DNA of 25,241 nt. Source: JBBDMW01 sp040878005 (lineage in GTDB: Bacteria > Chloroflexota > Dehalococcoidia > Lucifugimonadales > Lucifugimonadaceae). The translations under genes and the position numbers were made by a program. The stretch is taken from NCBI GenBank assembly GCA_040878005.1, contig JBBDMW010000026.1, forward strand, positions 1 through 25,241, read 5' to 3'. Positions 14,675 to 23,131 of the stretch are shown piece by piece (position 1 is the first letter of the stretch; every line of letters begins with the position of its first letter). The notes under the pieces were generated by a model that worked only from the letters and a program-made list of their open reading frames with translations, had not been told where the DNA came from and ran no database searches.

Positions 14675-16086
14675 GCTGTGGAATCCAAAAGTTCAGCAGC
14701 ATCGCTTGTACGCAGTTCGCCGGTGATGAGCTTTGGTAGCAGCGTGTCACGAATTTTTTCCACAGATGCCGATATGCGGATATTTATCAGGATTCGTTGA
14801 TTGACCGCTCCAGCTAACCTCGAGAAACAGTCAAGCAGTTCAGCAGGGGGTAAGGCTATGCTGATCTCTCCAACATCCTTTGGTCTAACCCTCTGACGAC
14901 TGCCCGTGCTGCCGGTAGCGCGGTTAATGATTTCGTTCTGGAACAAATCAGAGCGCGCCAACTCATACAGAAATGGAAGGAACTTCGTCGATTTTGGTAT
15001 AAATGGCAAGAATTCTGTCGAACAAATAGCAGAGTCTTGATCAGAGACATCGGCCAACCATACTCGTGGAAATTGGGGGTTGAGCTTTGACATCAGTACC
15101 GCACCTTGGGGCACAAGGTACTTGCCGCTCTTAATAGTTGCTCCGAGTTCTTTTGAGGGTCGTCGTCCTTCGTCGAATGCGGGGATGCTGTAGTGCTCCC
15201 ATAGCCTTCCGGGCTCATCACGAGGTTGAATCGCCTTGGTTTGTAGCGTTGCGAACTTATGTAGCGGCGCCACTTCCCATCCAGCCGGAATCTGGCCCAG
15301 TTCCGAGTCCTCAAAGCTGTCAGGGAACAGGTTGGCGATGTGCGGGGGCAGGCCGGTGTCACGACCTTCGGATTTGGCCCGGACAGGATCAAAGTCTATG
15401 AACCAAGACTTGAAGATTGCCCGGGCCATGGCCTCCAGCGTCTCATTCATCCGCCGGTTCAACTCGATCTTGTCGTCCAGCGTGCCGAGTATGTGGGCGA
15501 TGGCGCGCTGTTCAGGGAGAGGAGGGACAACCACTGGAACTCGACTCAGAATTTCTTGGTTTAGCGAGGGCATAGTAGTGCCCTCAGAATTTTGAGTAAG
15601 CCAAGCACGCGTGGCCGGACTTCTCATTCGGTAGCTGAAGAACCGGCTATCGTGGTTCTTGGACAGCCTCAATCGAATTCCATCGGAACCTAAAAACCAA
15701 CCTTCTTGAGCGCTCTTAACAACCGCGTTGCGATCTATTCCACCTTTCCGGCCAAAAACGATATCTCCAGCCTCAAGAACAAATTTAGAAAGGCGCTCGA
15801 CAGTCTTTGCACTCACACGCGGTGTTCCTTCGCCAACCTCGAGGTATCCGTCTCTAATTTCGCGTACAGAGATGAGTGGGACTCCCACTGATGCATACTC
15901 GGCCGCTTTCAAAGCAGTGCCGAAAGGGCCAGTCTGCAGATGGGCATCTCCACATTGAATCAATTCACCTAGAACCGCTTGAGGCCACGCACGGTCCATA
16001 TCCAAGCCTACTGAAGTTGGCTGCATGATCTGACCCAGTTCCCCTGTTTTGGTCTGTTGCTCGTGTGCAAGGGTGAAAGACCGCAT
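14671..16086 (-). CDS. hsdS: Type I restriction enzyme, S (specificity) subunit
   Basis: 471 aa with two target-recognition domains. TRD1 covers about residues 35-185. The central conserved region has PPLPEQRAIAHILGTLDDKI and AIFKSWFIDFDPVRAK (188-237). TRD2 covers about 270-420, and a C-terminal helix ends ISASVEKIRDTLLPKLITGEL. HsdS chooses the bipartite DNA target and holds two HsdM. The start overlaps the previous stop (TGATG); an internal ATG at 16026 lacks a ribosome site. The DNA of both TRDs is visibly AT-richer than the conserved core, as expected if recognition domains were swapped in. Confidence 0.96.
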   Translation of the reverse strand: MRSFTLAHEQQTKTGELGQIMQPTSVGLDMDRAWPQAVLGELIQCGDAHLQTGPFGTALKAAEYASVGVPLISVREIRDGYLEVGEGTPRVSAKTVERLSKFVLEAGDIVFGRKGGIDRNAVVKSAQEGWFLGSDGIRLRLSKNHDSRFFSYRMRSPATRAWLTQNSEGTTMPSLNQEILSRVPVVVPPLPEQRAIAHILGTLDDKIELNRRMNETLEAMARAIFKSWFIDFDPVRAKSEGRDTGLPPHIANLFPDSFEDSELGQIPAGWEVAPLHKFATLQTKAIQPRDEPGRLWEHYSIPAFDEGRRPSKELGATIKSGKYLVPQGAVLMSKLNPQFPRVWLADVSDQDSAICSTEFLPFIPKSTKFLPFLYELARSDLFQNEIINRATGSTGSRQRVRPKDVGEISIALPPAELLDCFSRLAGAVNQRILINIRISASVEKIRDTLLPKLITGELRTSDAAELLDSTA

Positions 16087-16760
16087 CAGAAAAATTTCGC
16101 TATCAGCGCATCAGCCTTTTCAACCAGTGCTATACAGCCGCTTATACTGGAAGCTTCCTTGACCGACTCCCATGCAGCCTTAACGATTCCGTAACTTGGC
16201 TCGGGCTTAGCAAGTTGTGACTGAATCGTATCAATATCAGCGATCAAGCTCATTTTTTGGATATCTGGCGCCTCAGACCGAGCAATTACTTCACTTAGAG
16301 CCGCAAGTGATTCCCCAATATCGCCAAACTTGGCGTTAATCTGATTTCCGTCGCCAAGCGTAATGATGTTCTGACCCGTTGCTTCAATTTTAATTCCATG
16401 AAACTTAGGCATTGTGAACTCGCCCTCGCCTTCAATTTTGTCGATGCCAGCTGCTGTGACTTTGTAGAAGGACGTGGAGGAAGGGATTACGGTTCCACCG
16501 GGCGCAGTGTAAGACTTCTCCACTGTGTCCTCTTCGACCCATCCTTGGCTGATGAGGTACGTCAGGTTACTTTGCACCTCTGACTGTGTAAGACCGTTGG
16601 CTAGTTTGAGTTCCTTCTTGACATCGCTAATCTTTACGGCCGAGCCTCTCTTTCCGCGGGCGCTAGTTGCATTTTTGTTGCGATCGTAGAAGTACTTGAG
16701 CATGATGCGCCGAATGTCAGTACTTGTTGGCCGCACACTAGTTGCTTGTCGCTTAGCCAT
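16086..16760 (-). CDS. Winged-helix-like accessory protein of the hsd operon
   Basis: 224 aa from the ATG at 16760, which follows GGGAG; a TTG six bases upstream is less likely. Residues ~12-110 look like a winged helix (TSTDIRRIMLKYFYDRN, then KISDVKKELKLANGLTQSEV, then TYLISQGWVEEDTV, then YKVTAAGIDKIEG). A short beta segment follows (GIKIEATGQNIITLGDGNQI), a repeat-like strand pattern I have seen joining domains in signalling and defence proteins, and then a helical tail (QLAKPEPSYGIVKAAWESV). No enzyme motif. It overlaps hsdM by 8 bases and hsdS by its stop, so it is made with them; it may be a regulator or a structural helper of the complex (inference). Confidence 0.68.
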   Translation of the reverse strand: MAKRQATSVRPTSTDIRRIMLKYFYDRNKNATSARGKRGSAVKISDVKKELKLANGLTQSEVQSNLTYLISQGWVEEDTVEKSYTAPGGTVIPSSTSFYKVTAAGIDKIEGEGEFTMPKFHGIKIEATGQNIITLGDGNQINAKFGDIGESLAALSEVIARSEAPDIQKMSLIADIDTIQSQLAKPEPSYGIVKAAWESVKEASSISGCIALVEKADALIAKFF

Positions 16761-18324
16761 ACCCAAACTCCCTCAGGTTCGCGGCGATGGTCGTGTCTAG
16801 TTGGGCCGCCTCAGCCTGCTGTTCCTGCAACTGCGCGGACAACCGCGCCATCTTCTCCTCGAACGGCTCGCCGTCGTCCTCAGCTGCTTCCGCGCCCACG
16901 TAGCGGCCGGGAGTGAGGACGTGGCTGTGCTTTCGGATGTCATCAAGCGTGGCTGAATTGCAGAAGCCGGGAACATCTTCGTACTCGTCAACATCTGCGT
17001 CACCGCGCCAGGCATGGTAAGCGCCAGCTATCCTGGCCATATCCTCAACACTCAGCTCGCGGTGCACGCGATCAACCAGCGAGCCTGATTTCCGGGCGTC
17101 GATGAACAGCGTTTCGCCCCGGCGGTCGCGGAACCCGCGGCCGCCCTTTTTGTCGCGGGCGATGAACCACAGGCAAACCGGAATCTGTGTCGAGTAGAAC
17201 AGCTGGCCGGGCAGGGCCACCATGCAGTCCACCAGGTCAGCCTCGATGATCGCCTTTCGTATCTCGCCCTCGCCAGACTGGTTGGACGACATCGACCCGT
17301 TGGCCAGCACAAAGCCGGCCATGCCGGTGGGCGAAAGGTGGTGGATGAAATGCTGCACCCATGCGTAGTTGGCGTTGCGAGCTGGCGGTACCCCGTACTG
17401 CCAGCGCCTGTCATCCCGGAGAAGATCACCCTGCCAGTCGCTGTCGTTGAACGGCGGGTTGGCCAGGACGTAGTCGGCCTTCAGGTCCGGGTGCCGGTCG
17501 TCATGGAAGCTATCGCCATGCGTGATGTTCCCATCAATGCCGCGGATCGCCAGGTTCATCTTGGCCAGGCGCCACGTTGTGTAGTTGGACTCCTGGCCGT
17601 ATATGGAGATGTCTGCCCTGGCCCTGCCGCCGTTGCCGTTCCCGTTGGCGTGGGCAGTCACGAACTTCTGGGACTGCACGAACATGCCGCCAGAGCCACA
17701 GCAGGGGTCATAAACGCGGCCCTTGTACGGGGCGAGCATCTCCACCAGGAGCTGCACGACGCTCCGGGGCGTGTAGAACTGGCCGCCCTTCTTCCCTTCC
17801 GCGCTGGCGAACCTTGACAGGAAGTACTCATAAACCCGGCCGAGAGTATCCATGGACCGGCTGGCCTCATCACCGACGACAACGTTGCTCATGAGGTCGA
17901 TCAGCTGGCCGAGGCGCTGCTTGTCCAGTCCGGGGCGGGCGAAGTTCTTTGGCAGCACGTCCTTGAGCGATGGGTTGTCCCGCTCGACGGCGTCCATGGC
18001 CTCATCCACGATCTGGCCGATGGTGGACTGGCGGGCGCTGTCCTTCAGGTGGGACCAGCGTGCGCCGGGCGGAACCCAGAAGATGTTGGCGGCCTTGTAC
18101 TCGTCCTGGTCTTCAGGGTCTGCGCCCTGGCCCACCTCCGCAAGGAGCTTCTCGTGGTGGGACTCGAAGGCGTCAGAGATGTACTTCAGGAATATGAGGC
18201 CGAGGACGACGTGCTTGTACTCGGCGGCGTCCATGTTGTTGCGGAGGGCGTCGGCGGACTGCCACAACTGGGTCTCTATGCCGAGGGCGGGAGATGTGCC
18301 GTTTCCTGAGTTTCTACGTGCCAT
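16753..18324 (-). CDS. hsdM: Type I restriction enzyme, M (DNA N6-adenine methylase) subunit
   Basis: 523 aa, normal for HsdM. The N-terminal helical domain begins LWQSADALRNNMDAAEYKHV. SAM-binding motif I is YDPCCGSGGMF (DPCCGSGG 206-213), and catalytic motif IV is NPPF (289-292) followed by NDSDW. A C-terminal coiled segment (EEKMARLSAQLQEQQAEAAQ) holds HsdS in this family. It protects host DNA and is part of the restriction complex. It is the first gene of the operon; AGGAAA lies upstream of the ATG and a palindrome at 18351-18368 sits in its promoter region. Confidence 0.97.
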   Translation of the reverse strand: MARRNSGNGTSPALGIETQLWQSADALRNNMDAAEYKHVVLGLIFLKYISDAFESHHEKLLAEVGQGADPEDQDEYKAANIFWVPPGARWSHLKDSARQSTIGQIVDEAMDAVERDNPSLKDVLPKNFARPGLDKQRLGQLIDLMSNVVVGDEASRSMDTLGRVYEYFLSRFASAEGKKGGQFYTPRSVVQLLVEMLAPYKGRVYDPCCGSGGMFVQSQKFVTAHANGNGNGGRARADISIYGQESNYTTWRLAKMNLAIRGIDGNITHGDSFHDDRHPDLKADYVLANPPFNDSDWQGDLLRDDRRWQYGVPPARNANYAWVQHFIHHLSPTGMAGFVLANGSMSSNQSGEGEIRKAIIEADLVDCMVALPGQLFYSTQIPVCLWFIARDKKGGRGFRDRRGETLFIDARKSGSLVDRVHRELSVEDMARIAGAYHAWRGDADVDEYEDVPGFCNSATLDDIRKHSHVLTPGRYVGAEAAEDDGEPFEEKMARLSAQLQEQQAEAAQLDTTIAANLREFGYG

Positions 18325-18350
18325 TTAACGCTATTTCCTAATCTCTATCT

Positions 18351-18368
18351 TGCAATGTATTAATTGCA
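18351..18368. promoter_or_regulatory. Palindromic candidate operator upstream of hsdM
   Basis: TGCAATGTATTAATTGCA has perfect 6-base arms (TGCAAT/ATTGCA) with a 6-base AT-rich spacer, 26 bases before the hsdM ATG. Its position near the promoter of an 11-kb restriction operon suggests a regulator site; no protein can be assigned. Confidence 0.45.
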
Positions 18369-18908
18369 CGTAGATTTCCCATGCTATTTGTACTGTGGAA
18401 TGCGCGAGGTTTATGTGGGCGCGTCCGTTGCGAGCAATGGGCGATATATTGTTCGCGCGAGGCTCGGCGTGCGGGGTAAGAATATACCACAGCGGCCAAC
18501 GGATCATGAGCGCGATCACGGATGCCGCATGGCGGGTAACCGGGAAGCGTTGATTTTGAATTAGGTTCCGTGATTGGGGCGTACTCAGAGCGCTTGGTTC
18601 CGCCCGTTTGCCCGCCTTGTGGGCTCCCGCCTACCTGGTGATACCCAGCGGAGAAGACCGTCGCCAACCTCGTCGTGCGCTCCTACCCGTGCGATGCAAA
18701 GACCGTGGGAACCTTACCGTCGCCATAACCCCGCGTAGCTCCCGCCTGCGCGGGATCATGGTGCCAGATTCCCGCCTTGCGGGAACGCACGGGAGTGAGG
18801 TAGCAACAGCGGGGACACAGCTTCCCCTGCCACCTCCGCCCTCCCATCCTCCAGCTCCGCCAGCAGGCTCCGCTGGACGGCTCGGGATAACACACCAACG
18901 CCCACCCC
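18369..18908. other. Non-coding stretch with GC-rich hairpins
   Basis: No frame here has a ribosome site and protein-like composition. The 3' half is dotted with short CCCGCCT-type palindromes and is pyrimidine-rich around 18825-18870. Confidence 0.5.
18610..18785. repeat. Cluster of short CCCGCCT...GCGGG palindromes
   Basis: Three related hairpins: GCCCGCCTTGTGGGC (18610-18624), TCCCGCCTGCGCGGGA (18740-18755) and TTCCCGCCTTGCGGGAA (18769-18785). They resemble the dispersed REP-like elements common in bacterial intergenic DNA. Confidence 0.6.
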
Positions 18909-18957
18909 TTGACATGCTGTAGAACATGCCGCATAGTAAATAAAAGAACATTCGTTC
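18909..18957 (+). promoter_or_regulatory. Candidate SOS (LexA-type) operator with upstream -35 box
   Basis: GAACATTCGTTC (18946-18957) fits the GAAC-N4-GTTC LexA box of Gram-positive bacteria and Chloroflexota. A consensus TTGACA at 18909-18914 lies upstream on the plus strand with an AT-rich segment (CATAGTAAATAAAA) at about -10 distance, so the box would cover the start region of a rightward transcript. The expected target is unclear: only a doubtful ORF follows, and further rightward transcription would be antisense to the integrase. Confidence 0.45.
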
Positions 18958-19062
18958 TGTTCATTGCCCCGGCTGAGACTCCCGATCTCATCCAACGGCA
19001 TACATCGATGCGCTAGGACACACGGCGCGACGTACCCGACACATCAAAGGAAACCTCCACCG

Positions 19063-19404
19063 ATGTCCACCTGCGAAACCGCAAAGCCAGACCTGCCCAC
19101 CAGCCACCATGCTTCGTCAAAGCCAGCATCCGGTCACACAGACCGGCCTTCACTAAACTGGCGCCTGACCATATATGGTTGGCTAAGCGTATGCCACCGG
19201 TTTGTCGTTCCAATGGTTGCGGCAGTGGGCTTTAGAGACTTTAGGCCGCTATCCCTTGGCAGAGGGGCCGCATTGCAGCGCGCACCCAAGCCGGTAGTAA
19301 CGCCCGCAGGGCCGACTCAGTCAAAGGCTTCAACGCTAGAACTAGAATCGGCTGCCGAGGCCGACCCTTCGGTTCGCCAACAGTGCCCTCTCCTGCCCGG
19401 ATGA
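19063..19404 (+). CDS. Doubtful 113-aa ORF downstream of the SOS box
   Basis: The ATG at 19063 is preceded by AAGGAAA at a long spacing of 12. The protein is Ser/Pro/Thr-rich at both ends with one moderately hydrophobic centre (LTIYGWLSVCHRFVVPMVAA) that might be a membrane span. It overlaps the 3' end of the integrase gene on the other strand by 63 bases. No family recognised; may be spurious. Confidence 0.25.
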   Translation: MSTCETAKPDLPTSHHASSKPASGHTDRPSLNWRLTIYGWLSVCHRFVVPMVAAVGFRDFRPLSLGRGAALQRAPKPVVTPAGPTQSKASTLELESAAEADPSVRQQCPLLPG

Positions 19405-20283
19405 GGCGGCGTATCGTGAGAGCATCTCCCGCGATTTCCAGCCCATGTTCCTCATCAGCGATTCTTCGGCACCGCCATCAAGCAGCCAGTAATGGGCAAA
19501 TGAGTGGCGAAGCTGGTGCACGTGAATTTTCCCTATACCCGCCTGCTCTGCCCTCTGCTCCAATGCGCGGGCGCAACCGGTGGGTGTCAACCTGCCACGC
19601 TTGCCCAGCCACAGCCAGGGAAATTCGGCGTCACGATGCCCGGAGCGGATCCTTATGTACCTGTCCAGCGCCTTCACGGTCTTGGGCGTAAGGTCAACGA
19701 TCCGGTCACGTCCACCCTTCCCTTTTATCAGCGCTCTTGCAGTGTCGAGGTCCAGGTCACACTGCGTCGCGTCACCGTCGCTCCAGCGCAGGTTGCCAAT
19801 CTCGGACTTCCTCGCCCCGCTGGACATGAAACACATCAGCAGCGCCGTATCCCGGCGTTCGTAAAACCCGGTTCCGCTACACGCCTTGATGAGCCGGGCA
19901 AGTTCAACCTCTGAAAGAACAGGAACCAATGACTCAGGCACCTTCGGTGGAGACATCCGTCGCATTGGCGACTCAGTTACCTCGCCTTCTTCTTCAGCCC
20001 ATTTCCAGAACTGGTGCAGTCCCCTGTACCGGTTATTGGCAGTGGCCGCACTCCGGGACGCGAGCAGGTCCTCAATCCACATCTCAACGTGCTCACGCTT
20101 CACATCTGGCATCCGCGCGGGCATGCCGTTCGCTTCAATGAAGCTACAAAACTGCTCCACTGATGCCTGGTAAGAGGCAATAGTGTTGGGGGACAGGTTC
20201 TCGGCCCTGAGGTGCCTCAGAAAGCTCTTGGCATTGGTTCGGACAGTGCTCTGGGGCGGAGTTTTGCTTGCAGCTCGTGCCAT
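19342..20283 (-). CDS. Tyrosine recombinase / integrase (XerC/D-like)
   Basis: 313 aa with GAGG seven bases before the ATG. An N-terminal SAM-like core-binding domain covers about residues 15-100 (FLRHLRAENLSPNTIASYQA). The catalytic domain has Arg158 in SSGARKSEIGNLRW, Lys near 187-189 (IKGKGGRDR), HQLRH (His256, Arg259), Trp282 in the place often held by His, and the nucleophile Tyr291 in SREMLSRYA. The size and pattern fit phage- or island-type integrases as well as XerC/D. It lies 117 bp from the 3' end of tRNA-Leu, the typical place for an island integrase acting on that tRNA, so it probably mobilised or once mobilised the DNA to its left, including the restriction locus (inference). Confidence 0.92.
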   Translation of the reverse strand: MARAASKTPPQSTVRTNAKSFLRHLRAENLSPNTIASYQASVEQFCSFIEANGMPARMPDVKREHVEMWIEDLLASRSAATANNRYRGLHQFWKWAEEEGEVTESPMRRMSPPKVPESLVPVLSEVELARLIKACSGTGFYERRDTALLMCFMSSGARKSEIGNLRWSDGDATQCDLDLDTARALIKGKGGRDRIVDLTPKTVKALDRYIRIRSGHRDAEFPWLWLGKRGRLTPTGCARALEQRAEQAGIGKIHVHQLRHSFAHYWLLDGGAEESLMRNMGWKSREMLSRYAASSGQERALLANRRVGLGSRF

Positions 20284-20399
20284 CTTCGACCTCTAAATCC
20301 AAGCTGGAAAAGTGGTCGAATTATGTGACGAATCAGCGCTAAGCGCAAGTCGTCAGGTCGCTGAATGGACCTTTGAACTACCAATGTTGAACGTAAATA

Positions 20400-20483
20400 T
20401 GGTGGGGGAGGAGGGATTCGAACCCTCACGCCTTTCGGCACATGCTCCTAAGGCATGCGCGTCTACCATTTCGCCACTCCCCC
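20400..20483 (-). tRNA. tRNA-Leu (anticodon UAG), CCA encoded
   Basis: The complement strand folds as a type II tRNA. The acceptor GGGGGAG pairs with CTCCCCC, followed by A and an encoded CCA. The D arm begins GGCGAAATGGTAGACGC. The anticodon arm CATGC-CTTAGGA-GCATG carries TAG. The long variable arm is GTGCCGAAAGGCGTG-like, and the T arm is GAGGG-TTCGAAT-CCCTC. It is 84 nt with CCA and reads CUA codons. The 3' end faces the integrase gene. Confidence 0.95.
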
Positions 20484-20971
20484 AAGGCTGCCGGCCTCCG
20501 GGCCGACTACTCATTCTAAAGAGAATTCCCGGTGAAATGCCTGTCCCGGCACAAACCTCTGTCTGGTCAGCCACCCACGCAAGATCCTACCGGACTACGT
20601 TCATTGCACACATGTCTTGGCAGTGCGATGTCCCACATCAATGGTGATTGCCTGCTTCACGGTTAAGAACCGGTGAAGCACTTCCAGACGCCTCCATACG
20701 AAAAGGCACTCCGGGTACAGGAGCCATCCGCAGAATTACCTGTCAAGTTCACTTGTGCCTGTCATTCCCTTCATCGGCCCTAAACACGCGGGGTTAAACG
20801 ATGTTGTGTTTTCGACCTACCCGGCTAGGCTGATTGGTAACGTCCGTGTGCGTCTAAACCCATAGATACGTTGGAAAACCGTCACGCAATCCATGTCTGA
20901 ATCATGTTTCATCACTAGTGCGTCAACTATGTAGCCAACTTCAACCAGATTGATAATCGCTGGACAAATTC
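20484..20971. other. Non-coding stretch between tRNA-Leu and glycosyltransferase
   Basis: No convincing ORF. It should contain the tRNA promoter (leftward) and the promoter of the rightward gene; neither could be named with confidence, and no strong hairpin was seen. Confidence 0.45.
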
Positions 20972-23131
20972 GTGACAACTGGACCCCATGCATCGGGCAC
21001 GGACGTTAGCGATGCTGCTCACAATCGCCCAACGCGACCAATTTCCGGCGGGAGATTTACCACCCTGATTGCCGTCAAACGGATGCGACCTTACGCGTTG
21101 CTTGCGGCCATCCAGCTTGGCGTCATATTTTTCTTCCTCCTCTGGCCGCAGATGACGGGCGCCACTTCCACGGAGCGAGGCCTCCCCACTAATGACGGCT
21201 GGGTGTATCTGCAGTACGGGAGAAACTTTGCGGAGCGCGGCTGGTTTTACTGGAGTCAAAGCGGACCGGCAGTGGCCGGACCAACAAGTTGGTTGTGGAC
21301 CATCGCTCTTGCTGGCGCCCATCTGACGTTAATTCCAGCCGGGGTTGACCCGGTCCTGTCTGCTCAAATCCTGGGGCTCGCATTTGGCTTCGCCACAGCC
21401 GCAATACTTTTTCACCTGGTCAAACGTTTCATACACAGCAGCTACATAGCGTTTGGCGCGTCTGCTGCATTTCTGCTGGATCCGACTTTCGCATTTCAAC
21501 AGTTATCAGGACAAGCCGGAAGCCTGATGCTGGTGTTTGCAGTGGCACTCGTCGCCCTCTCATTGGAAAGGAAGCAACCAGGCTTACTAGGCGTGAGCAT
21601 CGCCTTGGCTGCATGGGCCAGACCAGAGGGGTTGGCATTGGCGGTTATCGGCGGCGCTATGGCTAGTTGGCGGCCTCTATTGTGCATGGCCCGCGATCTG
21701 CGACTGTTTGAATCACAGATTTGGCGAATGGCAAAAATATGGGGGCCATTTCTCGTTGCATACGGCACATTCTCCCTGTACACCATCGCCGTTCGCGGCG
21801 ACATCGGCTCCACCGGTCTGGCAGTAAGGTCAGATGCAGATCAATCAGGACTTCTCCTTATACGGGAGCTTCCCAACGCCGTCATCAATTATCTCGGTGG
21901 GTTGCCCTGGTTCCAGGGCATCTATTCAGGGCTGACGTCTTTCATCCTCGCCTGTGTAGGAACCATCGCGTTGTTGGCGACTAAAAAGCCAGCGGCCATG
22001 TACCTGCTCATCGCCGGAGCGGCCCTCATCTACATCGATGGCACACTTATACCTCTGCCGGACGCCAACTGGACGTTCTGGAGCGAGCGGCGGTACTTCG
22101 ACGCTGCGACGCCTATCGTGCTCATAGCTCTTGCAGTGGGGCTGGCAACGACAGGCCGCTACTTGCTGAAGTACCTACGATCCGACCGCCGGATCAACAC
22201 TTTGCGACTCCGTACCAAGGTCGATCTCGAGGCATGCATGCCAGTGGGTGTCATTGCCCTGCTTACCCTGGCATTCCTGCCAGCCATGCTGAACGTACCA
22301 GGAGAATGGCAAAACCGGCGCGCTGAACTCTATCGGGATATCGCAGGAGTTGAGCGCACGTATGCAGCACCAGCCAGGTGGATGGCTGAGAACACTGCTG
22401 GTGAAGGCCTTGTAGCAGCAGGCATTGGAGGCGCTGCGGCATACCTCAGCGGCCATGAAGTGTTGGACGTGACAGGCGCACAGACACATGAGTTCTTCGG
22501 GATACCTTACCCACATATACTGTCGACGCAGCGCCCGGAATACGTTTTCGCCATCCCAGAAGATCGCTACGCCACCAGCCTTCCAGGCGCCGTGATGATC
22601 TCCGAAGGCACGCTGCCATATGTACAGGTTTACAAGGTTGATTGGTCACTGGTTGCGGAATCCCCCGCAGATCCAGTGGTGGCAGCCCCTTTAGGAGATC
22701 AGTTGGGCTACTTCGAACTGGCTGATGGACAACAATCTGCAGCCCACAACCACAACATCAGCCGTACGGACTTTCTCCAACAGTTATGCTCTACCCTCAT
22801 TGAAAAGTTGGCGGTATGTGAAACAGGGCCGTTCGTCCGTGCGCCAGCTACCGAGTCGTTTACGATTAGCGCCATCGCAGGAAACGACCTCACACTGGTG
22901 CTCCGCCATGATGCAGTGATCGGCGGTACTGCAAGCGTCATGATCGATGGACTGGAATACGGTGAATGGGTCCTTACTGAAGGAACATCAGCCATAACCG
23001 AAAGTGCGTTCACTGTGCCAGGTGAATACATAACCGGAAACAATGTAGAGATAATGTTGGGGTGGACCAAAGGCGTAGTGCCCTTCAAATACTGGGCTTC
23101 TTCTGCCACTGAGCGGGAGGCGGCGAAATGA
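20972..23131 (+). CDS. Integral-membrane glycosyltransferase (GT-C type)
   Basis: Up to 719 aa from the GTG at 20972; an ATG at 21083, just before the first membrane helix, would give 682 aa, and neither has a strong ribosome site. About ten hydrophobic segments span residues ~40-440. The first loop has LPTNDGWVYLQYGRNFAERG followed by a PTSWLWT segment, matching the acidic loop of dolichyl/undecaprenyl-phosphate sugar transferases ((D/N)DxxxxxxYxRNxxxG...TSPLWT). Family members move a lipid-linked sugar onto a lipid or protein at the outer face of the membrane. The C-terminal ~270 residues are soluble, end in a beta-rich domain and would be extracytoplasmic. The donor and acceptor are unknown. 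The stop overlaps the next ATG (ATGA). Confidence 0.75.
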   Translation: MTTGPHASGTDVSDAAHNRPTRPISGGRFTTLIAVKRMRPYALLAAIQLGVIFFFLLWPQMTGATSTERGLPTNDGWVYLQYGRNFAERGWFYWSQSGPAVAGPTSWLWTIALAGAHLTLIPAGVDPVLSAQILGLAFGFATAAILFHLVKRFIHSSYIAFGASAAFLLDPTFAFQQLSGQAGSLMLVFAVALVALSLERKQPGLLGVSIALAAWARPEGLALAVIGGAMASWRPLLCMARDLRLFESQIWRMAKIWGPFLVAYGTFSLYTIAVRGDIGSTGLAVRSDADQSGLLLIRELPNAVINYLGGLPWFQGIYSGLTSFILACVGTIALLATKKPAAMYLLIAGAALIYIDGTLIPLPDANWTFWSERRYFDAATPIVLIALAVGLATTGRYLLKYLRSDRRINTLRLRTKVDLEACMPVGVIALLTLAFLPAMLNVPGEWQNRRAELYRDIAGVERTYAAPARWMAENTAGEGLVAAGIGGAAAYLSGHEVLDVTGAQTHEFFGIPYPHILSTQRPEYVFAIPEDRYATSLPGAVMISEGTLPYVQVYKVDWSLVAESPADPVVAAPLGDQLGYFELADGQQSAAHNHNISRTDFLQQLCSTLIEKLAVCETGPFVRAPATESFTISAIAGNDLTLVLRHDAVIGGTASVMIDGLEYGEWVLTEGTSAITESAFTVPGEYITGNNVEIMLGWTKGVVPFKYWASSATEREAAK

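Noticed and set aside
18610..18785. Possible CRISPR array
   Set aside because: The repeats are short, imperfect, irregularly spaced palindromes with no constant spacer length and no cas genes nearby.
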